Positions 43,740 through 51,260 of a stretch of DNA of 64,000 bases are shown here, piece after piece. This DNA comes from Microvirga sp. VF16 (GTDB taxonomy: Bacteria; Pseudomonadota; Alphaproteobacteria; Rhizobiales; Beijerinckiaceae), in assembly GCF_016864375.1 (NCBI RefSeq), contig NZ_CP069354.1, positions 4,313,501 to 4,377,500 on the forward strand, written 5' to 3'. Position 1 is the stretch's first letter; every line of letters begins with the position of its first letter. Position numbers and translations under genes: made by a program. The notes beneath the pieces are model-generated. The model saw only the letters and a list, made by a program, of their open reading frames with translations, was not told where the DNA came from and searched no databases.

Positions 43740-44915
43740 CTAGGGCTGTGCATTCGGTACGGAGAACCTGAGCGTATCGAATCCGGCGGCACCATCGAGA
43801 ACGTCGCCGGGCCCGAGACCGTTCAAGTCCGCAACGAAAATCTCATCGGCGGCCGTTCCGCTCAATGCATCGAGGCCCGAGGTCAGGACCATCACGTTCG
43901 CCGTAGCAACGGTGACGTCGATCGTAGCGACGCCCTTCCGCATGCCGTCGTCGGATGCGGTGACGATGACCTTGCGATGCACTGCGAGTGTCGGATCGGC
44001 GTTGATGTTCACATAGGTGATGGCCCGGACGAGCTTGTTGACCAATTCCGGCGTCGCCCCGCTCGTCAGCGCCACCGACAAATCCTCGCCGAGAGCGCTG
44101 TAGATCTCTCCAATCTCGGTTCCGTCGACGCTGATCTTGCTTCCGGCAAAAAGGCCGTCCGACAGGCGTACCGCACCTGTCGTGTCGATTCCGATGCTCT
44201 CGGTCGGGAGCTTCGACCCCTCAATCCGAGCCGACAGGGAGCTGATCACTCCGTCGTCATCGGTGATCACGGCATCCGCGCCCGGATCAAGCAATACGGA
44301 TTGGCCCGGAACGGTACGCACGGACGATCTGTTCAGGTTGGCAATGACGGGAGCTTCGTTGATGCTCACCGCGCCGTCGGCATAGGTAATCTTGTCGATG
44401 CCACTGGCATGGAGAGCTTGGCGCTCTTCCGAACTCAATGACACACCGTTCATAATGAGGTGGTCGTTCTGCCCGAAGCCCTTGATCTTGAAAGCTGTGG
44501 CCTTGTCGGCAAGCATCACGACGGAGTTGTCCGACAGCAGATTGATACGGGCGAAATTCAGGATCGTCTTCGCGCGGAGATCGAAATTGGTTCCTTCCAG
44601 CAGAAGGGAATCGTCGGACGAACCGGCGCCTCCGTCAATCGTAACGACATCCCGCAGATGATCGTCACGAAGCCAGATCGTATCGTAGTTCGACGTAGCG
44701 CGAATGATCTCGACATCGGACAGGATAGTAAGATCCGACAGATCAAAATATCCTGAATAGGAGTCGGACCGCAGATGAAGCGTATCGTTTCCCGCGCCTC
44801 CGTCAATGGTCCCGATCCATTGGGAGACGCCCACGGAAGCTGTCAGTGTCAGAACATCGTTGGCGGCAGTGCCGACAATATTGAGAGTGGTAGGACCTGA
44901 AAACCCGAAGCTCAT
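43740..44915 (-). CDS. RTX/cadherin-like protein, N-terminal fragment ending at an in-frame TAG
   Basis: The 391-residue fragment begins MSFGFSGPTTLNIVGTAANDVLTLTA, has RTX-like DGGAGNDTLHLRS and DGGAGSSDDSLLLEG, then a probable cadherin-like Ig module (EAPVIANLNRSSVRTVPGQSVLLDPGADAVITDDDGVISSLSAR). It ends ...GDVLDGAAGFDTLRFS before the stop. Seventeen codons that continue the same unit (YDFTKLGAFIGIEKVQGS) follow the stop in frame. So this looks like the front half of a protein of about 710 residues. Confidence 0.8.
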   Translation of the reverse strand: MSFGFSGPTTLNIVGTAANDVLTLTASVGVSQWIGTIDGGAGNDTLHLRSDSYSGYFDLSDLTILSDVEIIRATSNYDTIWLRDDHLRDVVTIDGGAGSSDDSLLLEGTNFDLRAKTILNFARINLLSDNSVVMLADKATAFKIKGFGQNDHLIMNGVSLSSEERQALHASGIDKITYADGAVSINEAPVIANLNRSSVRTVPGQSVLLDPGADAVITDDDGVISSLSARIEGSKLPTESIGIDTTGAVRLSDGLFAGSKISVDGTEIGEIYSALGEDLSVALTSGATPELVNKLVRAITYVNINADPTLAVHRKVIVTASDDGMRKGVATIDVTVATANVMVLTSGLDALSGTAADEIFVADLNGLGPGDVLDGAAGFDTLRFSVPNAQP

Positions 44916-45203
44916 GGATCGAACAACCAATACAGTTTGCGTGGCCGAAACTTGGCCATTCGTGAGGATCGTTTATTAATGACATAACATTTTATTTATG
45001 TACAGACATAGCTGGACCAAACTACGTAGCGCTCAAGCGGGGCCGGTCTAAAGTATGATTTCGGCTCAACCCCTCGATTGAAGCCAATCCGTCCGGGGTG
45101 TACGATCGGAGGGTTACCAAGCAACTGCGCATCCCGAAGCGACGGTGTGTCAGTTAAGCCGCCCTCCAGGCATGCGAGAGTCCTCGTCTCATAGGAGGTT
45201 GTC

Positions 45204-45674
45204 ATGACGATTGCACCCACCCTTCAACGCTACATGTCGGATCAGGGCATCAGCTACGATCTGATCCCGCACGAACCGGCGATGACATCGCTGGGCACGG
45301 CTCATGCAGGGCATGTGCCGGGCGACCGGCTGGCAAAGGGCATCATGCTCAGCGACGGACAGAACTATATGCTCGCTGTCCTGCCGGCATCGCACCACTT
45401 ACGTCTGTCCGATCTCAAGATGGAGCTGGGCCAGGAACTGCGCCTCGCCTCCGAGGAGGAAATCGTCGAGGTGTTCCGCGACTGCGATCGCGGCGCCATT
45501 CCGCCCGTCGGTACGTGCTATGGCCTCGATGTCATCGTCGAGAACAGCATGGAACGGCAGCCGGACATTTACTTCGAAGGCGGCGATCACGCCACGCTGG
45601 TTCATGTGAAAGGCGATGACTTCGCACGCCTCAATCCGCGGGCTCAGCACGGCACGTTCAGCGAACGCATGTGA
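45204..45674 (+). CDS. YbaK/ProX-like aminoacyl-tRNA deacylase domain protein
   Basis: The 156-residue stand-alone domain resembles YbaK/EbsC: GISYDLIPHEPAMTSLGTAHAG, AKGIMLSDGQNYMLAVLPASHHL with the loop lysine, and GAIPPVGTCYGLDVIVENSM. Such proteins hydrolyse mischarged aminoacyl-tRNA in trans. Which amino acid is edited cannot be read. The AGGAGG site in ATAGGAGGTTGTC gives a firm start. Confidence 0.87.
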   Translation: MTIAPTLQRYMSDQGISYDLIPHEPAMTSLGTAHAGHVPGDRLAKGIMLSDGQNYMLAVLPASHHLRLSDLKMELGQELRLASEEEIVEVFRDCDRGAIPPVGTCYGLDVIVENSMERQPDIYFEGGDHATLVHVKGDDFARLNPRAQHGTFSERM

Positions 45675-45845
45675 CATCCTAAATCGATGAGGCATGCCCG
45701 CGAAGGCGCATGAGAGTCGATGGTTGACCTGCTGCGAGGCAGGTCAACTCGGCAATATCCCAAAACCGTGATAAGGACCACTTCATTCAGGCTTCGTGCG
45801 AAGCCTCAACTCCACCTGCCTTCTGTCTCGCGTGATCCTCGCCTC

Positions 45846-46283
45846 ATGCCGCATCTTGCCGAATACGGAGCCCTGTTCGCCGCTGCCTTTCTCTCGGCCA
45901 CCGTCTTCCCCTTTCAGTCTGAAGCCGTGCTCTTCGCCATGCTGGTGGCCGAGCATTACACGTGGTGGGTCCTCATTCTTGTGGCGAGCGTCGGCAACAT
46001 CCTCGGCTCCATCGTGAACTGGTTCCTGGGCCGCTTCTTAGCCCACTTCGAGGATCGACGCTGGTTTCCGGTCAAGCGCAAGCAGATGGTAAAGGCCGAG
46101 GCTTGGTATCATCGATATGGCCGCTGGACGCTGCTGTTGAGCTGGCTGCCGATCATCGGCGATCCGTTCACCATCGTGGCGGGCGTGATGCGCGAGCCCC
46201 TGCGGGTCTTCGTTCCGCTCGTGACACTCGCCAAGACAGGCCGGTATCTGGCCGTGGCCGCGTTGAGCCTGGGATGGATCTAA
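45846..46283 (+). CDS. YqaA/DedA family (VTT domain) membrane protein
   Basis: The 145-residue inner-membrane protein has YALFAAAFLSATVFPFQSEAVLFAML, VASVGNILGSIVNWFLGRFL (the GNxxG turn) and RYGRWTLLLSWLPIIGDPFTIVAGVMREPL, a re-entrant loop that is typical of the SNARE-associated VTT domain. Related proteins flip undecaprenyl phosphate or other lipids. The ATG at 45846 is taken as the start; in-frame upstream sequence does not look membrane-like. Confidence 0.85.
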   Translation: MPHLAEYGALFAAAFLSATVFPFQSEAVLFAMLVAEHYTWWVLILVASVGNILGSIVNWFLGRFLAHFEDRRWFPVKRKQMVKAEAWYHRYGRWTLLLSWLPIIGDPFTIVAGVMREPLRVFVPLVTLAKTGRYLAVAALSLGWI

Positions 46284-46367
46284 GCTCGCACTTCCGGCCA
46301 TCGCAGCGTAAACTGGTCTGCTAGCAGCACGCTTTAGTCTCGCACTGCCTCACACGGGAAACCTGGC

Positions 46368-48086
46368 ATGCAGCGCCGACTGACCGCGATCATGGTGGCA
46401 GATATCGTCGGATATTCCTCCCTGATGGAGGCCGCCGAAGAGCAGATGGCCGACCGTCTATCTGGCTGCCATGAGCTCGTCCGGGAGAAGGTGTCCTGCC
46501 TCGACGGCAGGGTATTCAACTCCTCCGGCGATTCATGGCTTGCCGAGTTCTCCAGCCCGATCAACGCCCTGCGCTGCGCGTCCGAGATCCGGAACTCGCT
46601 CGCCGGCAGCTCCGTCTCCGAGGGCGACCCGCTGCACCTGAGGTTCGGTCTCCACCTCGCCGATGTGGTCATCCATGGCGAGGATCTGATCGGCGACGGA
46701 GTGAATGTCGCGGCGCGCATTCAGCAGGACGCGGAATCGGACACCATCTGTGTCAGCGGCGTGTTCTTCGACAACATCCGCCGGAACTCCCCCTTCGCCT
46801 TCGACGATCTGGGCGAGCGACATCTCAAGAATCTGTCCGAACCGATCCGTATCTACCGGCTGCGGGACGAGGTCAACCGGTTCCGCCTGCAATCGGCGCC
46901 GACCCGCGTACAGGCGGCCAGTGAGAAACGACCCTGCTCCATCGCAGTCATGCCCTTCCGCGTCATGGGCGGGGACGAGGACCAGCTCTTTCTCGCCGAG
47001 GGCCTGACGGATGAGCTGATCGTCGAACTCGCACGCTTCCGGCGTCTGTTCGTCAGCTCGCGCAGTGCGAGTTTTGCCATCAGCGGGAACGGATTGGACC
47101 CTGTCAGGGTCGGCGAACTTCTCGGTGTCCGCTATGTTCTGGAAGGTCAGGTCAGGAAGATCGCCGACCAGATCCGGATCAATCTCACGCTCACGGAGAC
47201 CGAAGGCGGCTCGGTGGTGTGGAGCGACAAGATCGCCCGACCTTTTTCCGAGCTTCTGGATTGGGTCGACAAGACGGTGGCGACGATTGCGGCAACGGTG
47301 TTCGGGCGCATGGAAGATGCGAGCATGATCACGGCCCGGCGCAAGCTGCCCGAGAACATGACGGCCTTCGAGTGTCTGCTGCGTGGGATCGACTGTCATC
47401 GGCTCGGCGGTGTGCTCGAGGAGTATTCCCGCGAGGCGGTGAAATGGTTCACCCGGGCCATCGAACTCGATCCGAATTACGCGGCTGCCTATGCTTGGCG
47501 GGTCTGCGCCGCATCGGATCTTCCGGAGTTCAGCTTTCCCGAAAGCGAGCCCGATATCCGTCACGCTCTCGAACTGGATCCCTGCGACGCCGAAGCAAAC
47601 CGGATCGCCTCCTTCTTCGAACTCCTCAAGGGCGATTTCGATCATGCGGGGACGCTGATGCGACGCGCCATGGAGTTGAACCCGTCGGACGCCTATATCA
47701 AGGCGCGCTGCGCTGCCGTCTCGACCTTCATCGGCGAGGCCGAGGTATCTTTAAAGCTGCTCGACGAAGCTGAGGCCCTCGATCCGCTCCTTCCCGTGTG
47801 GTGCATTGAAGAGCGCGGCATCGCCCATTACTCGCTGGGGAGCTACGACGAGGCGCTCGCCGCCCTAGGCAGGCTCGTCTTCCAGACCTTCCGCTCCCGC
47901 CTCTACCGCGCAGCCGCTCTGATGGCGCTCGGCAGGCCGGACGATGCGGCCCCACTCGTGAAGGAGGCCATTGCGAGCAAGCCGAGCCTGACCGTGTCCC
48001 GATTTCTGTTCCAGGAGCGTTATCGCGACCCGGCACTGCGCCAGCAATTGCGGCGGCGACTGGAGGATGCCGGCCTCCCGCCGTGA
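46368..48086 (+). CDS. Class III adenylate cyclase with TPR-type C-terminal region
   Basis: The 572-residue protein begins with a cyclase domain (residues 1-165): metal aspartates D12 in VADIVGYS and D55 in SSGDSWLAEF, and RFGLHLADVVIHGEDLIGDGVNVAARIQ. A TolB-like region (about 185-310: SIAVMPFRVMGGDEDQLFLAEGLTDELIVELARF) and TPR-like helices (about 350-560) follow. This layout is common in soluble adenylate cyclases of Hyphomicrobiales. The start has no strong ribosome site. Confidence 0.92.
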   Translation: MQRRLTAIMVADIVGYSSLMEAAEEQMADRLSGCHELVREKVSCLDGRVFNSSGDSWLAEFSSPINALRCASEIRNSLAGSSVSEGDPLHLRFGLHLADVVIHGEDLIGDGVNVAARIQQDAESDTICVSGVFFDNIRRNSPFAFDDLGERHLKNLSEPIRIYRLRDEVNRFRLQSAPTRVQAASEKRPCSIAVMPFRVMGGDEDQLFLAEGLTDELIVELARFRRLFVSSRSASFAISGNGLDPVRVGELLGVRYVLEGQVRKIADQIRINLTLTETEGGSVVWSDKIARPFSELLDWVDKTVATIAATVFGRMEDASMITARRKLPENMTAFECLLRGIDCHRLGGVLEEYSREAVKWFTRAIELDPNYAAAYAWRVCAASDLPEFSFPESEPDIRHALELDPCDAEANRIASFFELLKGDFDHAGTLMRRAMELNPSDAYIKARCAAVSTFIGEAEVSLKLLDEAEALDPLLPVWCIEERGIAHYSLGSYDEALAALGRLVFQTFRSRLYRAAALMALGRPDDAAPLVKEAIASKPSLTVSRFLFQERYRDPALRQQLRRRLEDAGLPP

Positions 48087-48102
48087 TCGTCGAAGACGGA
48101 CC

Positions 48103-48339
48103 CTACGGTCCCTGCAGACTCGACCAGATCTCTTCCAGATGGCGCGGGCCCAGCACGGCGCCGGAGGCGGCCCGGATGACCGTCTCCATGCCGGCGGGCG
48201 GCTCATTGTTCATGGCCCAGTGAACGGCCTCGCGGAGGGTGGTAAATTCCCTTACGTCACTCGGTTGGCCCTGGCCGGCCGTGCCGATCAGTTCGTATTG
48301 CAGATGGGCCGGGGCATCCAATTCGGCTTTGGTGAGCAT
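48103..48339 (-). CDS. Small hypothetical protein
   Basis: The 78-residue soluble protein begins MLTKAELDAPAHLQYELIGTAG and has EFTTLREAVHWAMNNEPP and HLEEIWSSL. The pattern is like small uncharacterised Hyphomicrobiales proteins annotated as hypothetical. It ends 16 bases from the convergent cyclase gene. No function is assigned. Confidence 0.6.
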   Translation of the reverse strand: MLTKAELDAPAHLQYELIGTAGQGQPSDVREFTTLREAVHWAMNNEPPAGMETVIRAASGAVLGPRHLEEIWSSLQGP

Positions 48340-48386
48340 GTCGCGGTCCTGCCTCGTTCGGGATGTCTTGAGCAGGACAACGTTCT

Positions 48387-48989
48387 TCAGGCTTCAGACG
48401 TTTCAGCCCTGTGCTCCTCGCGCGCTGCCTCCCAGACCTCGCGCGCGGCATCGGCATTCATCGCCGCTATGGCAAGGCCGACGATCAGGTCCGGCCAGGC
48501 CGAGAGCGTGGCGGCCGTGACCAGTCCCGCTCCAACGATGGCGACATTGGCGATGGCATCGTTGCGGGCGGACAGGAAGGCCGCCTTCGTCAAGCTGCCG
48601 CTGTGGTGGCGGTAACGGGCGAGAAGAAAGGCGCAGGTGAGGTTGACGATCAAGGCCCCTGCCCCGGCGAGCGTCAGCGGCACCGGATCGGGCGCGACCG
48701 GTTCCCAGAACTTCTCCCAGGCTGTCCAGAGGGTGGCAAGGCCCGGTACGAGGATGATCCCCGCCAGTACCATCCCGACCCGCGCCCGCATCCTCGGTCC
48801 CCAGCCGAGAGCCGCGAGAATGAGGAGGTTGATCGAGGCATCCTCCAGGAAATCGACGCTGTCGGCGAAGAGCGACACCGAACCGATGGCGAGCGCGACC
48901 GCGAACTCGATCCCGAAATAGCCCAGGTTCAGGACCGCCACGATGGCAACGGTTCGCCGGAGGGCTTGGTCATGAGGCGGATGGTCCAT
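48387..48989 (-). CDS. Short cation diffusion facilitator (CDF) transporter lacking the cytoplasmic domain
   Basis: The 200-residue membrane protein has six hydrophobic helices and CDF metal-site motifs in helix 2 (FADSVDFLEDASIN) and helix 5 (SARNDAIANVAIV). It stops soon after the sixth helix, with only a 20-residue charged tail, so it lacks the usual cytoplasmic metal-sensing domain. Likely a divalent metal/proton antiporter. The start at 48989 follows AGGA and is preferred to an ATG at 49121 within the ilvD upstream region. Confidence 0.82.
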   Translation of the reverse strand: MDHPPHDQALRRTVAIVAVLNLGYFGIEFAVALAIGSVSLFADSVDFLEDASINLLILAALGWGPRMRARVGMVLAGIILVPGLATLWTAWEKFWEPVAPDPVPLTLAGAGALIVNLTCAFLLARYRHHSGSLTKAAFLSARNDAIANVAIVGAGLVTAATLSAWPDLIVGLAIAAMNADAAREVWEAAREEHRAETSEA

Positions 48990-49137
48990 GGCATTCCTGT
49001 CTTCAGGGCTGGTCGCGTCGAGCCCGTTTATCAGCAATTCCATTGCGGCAAAGCAGGCGCGACCACAAGGAATGGCAAATTTTCTTGCAACTCGCGCAAT
49101 TTCAGTTGAACAAAGCCCCAAAGTTCAAGGGGAAACC

Positions 49138-50967
49138 ATGCCAGCCTATCGTTCTCGCACCACCACCCACGGCCGCAACATGGCCGGCGCTCGCGGCCTC
49201 TGGCGCGCCACGGGCATGAAGGATTCCGATTTCGGCAAGCCGATCATCGCCGTCGTGAACTCTTTCACCCAGTTCGTGCCGGGCCATGTCCACCTCAAGG
49301 ATCTGGGCCAATTGGTGGCGCGGGAGATCGAGAAGGCGGGCGGCGTCGCCAAGGAGTTCAACACCATCGCGGTGGATGATGGCATCGCCATGGGCCATGA
49401 CGGCATGCTCTATTCCCTGCCCTCGCGGGAGCTGATTGCGGATTCCGTCGAGTACATGGTCAACGCCCATTGCGCGGATGCGATGGTGTGCATCTCCAAC
49501 TGCGACAAGATCACCCCCGGCATGCTGATGGCCGCCATGCGCCTCAACATCCCCGTGGTCTTCGTCTCGGGCGGGCCGATGGAAGCGGGCAAGGTCGTGC
49601 TCAACGGCGTGACCAAGAAGCTCGACCTCGTGGACGCCATGGTGGCCGCCGCCGACGACAAGATTGCGGACGAGGACATCAAGGTCATCGAGCGTTCCGC
49701 CTGCCCGACCTGCGGCTCATGCTCGGGCATGTTCACGGCCAATTCCATGAACTGCCTCACCGAGGCGTTGGGCCTGTCGCTCCCCGGCAATGGCTCGACG
49801 CTCGCCACCCATGCCGACCGCCGCCGCCTCTTCGTGGAAGCCGGCCACCTCATCGTCGATCTCGCCCGCCGCTATTACGAGCAGGACGACGAGACCGTTC
49901 TGCCGCGTTCCATCGCCTCCTTCGCGGCCTTCGAGAACGCCATGACCCTCGACATCGCCATGGGCGGCTCGAGCAACACGGTGCTGCATCTCTTGGCCGC
50001 GGCACATGAGGCGGGAGTCAACTTCACCATGGCCGATATCGACCGCCTGTCGCGCCGCGTGCCTGTGCTCTGCAAGGTCGCGCCGGCCGTCGCCAACGTG
50101 CACATGGAAGACGTGCACCGCGCCGGCGGCATCATGGGCATCCTCGGTGAGCTCGACCGTGCGGGCCTTCTCGACACCTCGGTGCCGACTGTCCATGCCG
50201 AGACCATGAAGACGGCGCTCGACCGCTGGGACGTGCGGCGCACCAACTCCCATGCCGTGCATGAGTTCTTCAGCGCGGCCCCCGGCGGCGTGCCGACGCA
50301 AGAAGCCTTCAGCCAGGCGAGCCGCTACGACAGCGTCGACATGGACCGCGCCGCCGGCACGATCCGCGACGCGGAGCATGCCTTCTCGAAGGATGGCGGC
50401 CTCGCCGTGCTCTCCGGCAATCTCGCGCTCGACGGCTGCATCGTGAAGACCGCCGGTGTGGACGAAAGCATCCTGGTCTTCTCCGGCCCGGCCATCGTCT
50501 TCGAGAGCCAGGACGACGCCGTCAGCGGCATCCTCAACGGCAAGGTCAAGGCCGGCGACGTGGTCGTCATCCGCTACGAGGGACCGCGCGGTGGGCCTGG
50601 CATGCAGGAGATGCTCTATCCGACCAGCTACCTGAAGTCGAAGGGTCTCGGAAAGGCCTGCGCCCTCATCACCGACGGACGCTTCTCCGGCGGCACCTCG
50701 GGTCTCTCCATCGGCCACGTCTCGCCGGAAGCGGCCGAGGGAGGCACCATCGGCCTCGTCCAGGACGGCGACCGGATCGAGATCGACATCCCGAACCGCC
50801 GCATCCACCTCGCCGTGGCCGAGGCCGAGTTGGAGTGCCGCCGCGCCGAGCAGCAGGCCAAGGGCTGGCAGCCCGCCGCACCGCGCAAGCGCAAGATCTC
50901 GGCAGCCCTCAAGGCATACGCCATGCTGGCGACCAGCGCCGCCAAAGGCGCCGTCCGGCAGATCTGA
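49138..50967 (+). CDS. ilvD: Dihydroxy-acid dehydratase
   Basis: This Fe-S enzyme makes 2-oxo acids for isoleucine and valine synthesis. The 609-residue protein has cluster-ligand C122 in SNCDKITPGML, C192/C195 in CPTCGSCSGMFT, and the metal-site DDGIAMGHDGM near residue 80. DGRFSGGTSGLSIGHVSPEAAEGG near the C-terminus is the usual active-site serine loop. The ATG at 49138 is preceded by AAGGGG; an in-frame start 50 codons upstream is rejected. A terminator follows. Confidence 0.97.
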   Translation: MPAYRSRTTTHGRNMAGARGLWRATGMKDSDFGKPIIAVVNSFTQFVPGHVHLKDLGQLVAREIEKAGGVAKEFNTIAVDDGIAMGHDGMLYSLPSRELIADSVEYMVNAHCADAMVCISNCDKITPGMLMAAMRLNIPVVFVSGGPMEAGKVVLNGVTKKLDLVDAMVAAADDKIADEDIKVIERSACPTCGSCSGMFTANSMNCLTEALGLSLPGNGSTLATHADRRRLFVEAGHLIVDLARRYYEQDDETVLPRSIASFAAFENAMTLDIAMGGSSNTVLHLLAAAHEAGVNFTMADIDRLSRRVPVLCKVAPAVANVHMEDVHRAGGIMGILGELDRAGLLDTSVPTVHAETMKTALDRWDVRRTNSHAVHEFFSAAPGGVPTQEAFSQASRYDSVDMDRAAGTIRDAEHAFSKDGGLAVLSGNLALDGCIVKTAGVDESILVFSGPAIVFESQDDAVSGILNGKVKAGDVVVIRYEGPRGGPGMQEMLYPTSYLKSKGLGKACALITDGRFSGGTSGLSIGHVSPEAAEGGTIGLVQDGDRIEIDIPNRRIHLAVAEAELECRRAEQQAKGWQPAAPRKRKISAALKAYAMLATSAAKGAVRQI

Positions 50968-50994
50968 CCTTAAGTTTATTGAAACACAAGCAGG

Positions 50995-51020
50995 GCCGGG
51001 AAGGCATGAGCCTTCCTGGC
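50995..51020 (+). terminator. Terminator after ilvD
   Basis: GCCGGGAAGGC (50995-51005) pairs with GCCTTCCTGGC (51010-51020) with one G-T pair around ATGA, followed by GCTGTTTTC. It ends about 50 bases past the ilvD stop. Confidence 0.75.
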
Positions 51021-51072
51021 GCTGTTTTCATTCCAGCCCGGCCTATTCGCACCTCTCTTCAGCAAGAAGAAG

Positions 51073-51105
51073 CAGCCTATACTTGACTAAGGCAAGTATA
51101 GGCTG
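51073..51105. promoter_or_regulatory. 13-bp inverted repeat upstream of the autotransporter gene
   Basis: CAGCCTATACTTG (51073-51085) and CAAGTATAGGCTG (51093-51105) form an exact inverted repeat around a 7-base spacer, about 155 bases before the autotransporter ATG. It may be an operator or an mRNA hairpin. Confidence 0.5.
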
Positions 51106-51260
51106 ACGCGTGAATAAGACTCGTCCTTTCGTTATCAAGGGCATGTCGAGCAAAATATTTCTTCTTTGCTTTGCCATTTCCCCTCCAAACGTAGAGTAGC
51201 CTGCCCGCCCGTCCTTCCTAATTCGAAACGTTATCCTGTTTCAAACAGGGAGGAAGCGCC

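Noticed and set aside
46533..47645. Leftward open frame of 370 codons
   Set aside because: It is antisense to the class III cyclase gene; composition typical of a shadow frame.
49717..50808. Leftward open frame of 363 codons
   Set aside because: It is antisense to ilvD, which is highly conserved; rich in Asp, His and Arg.
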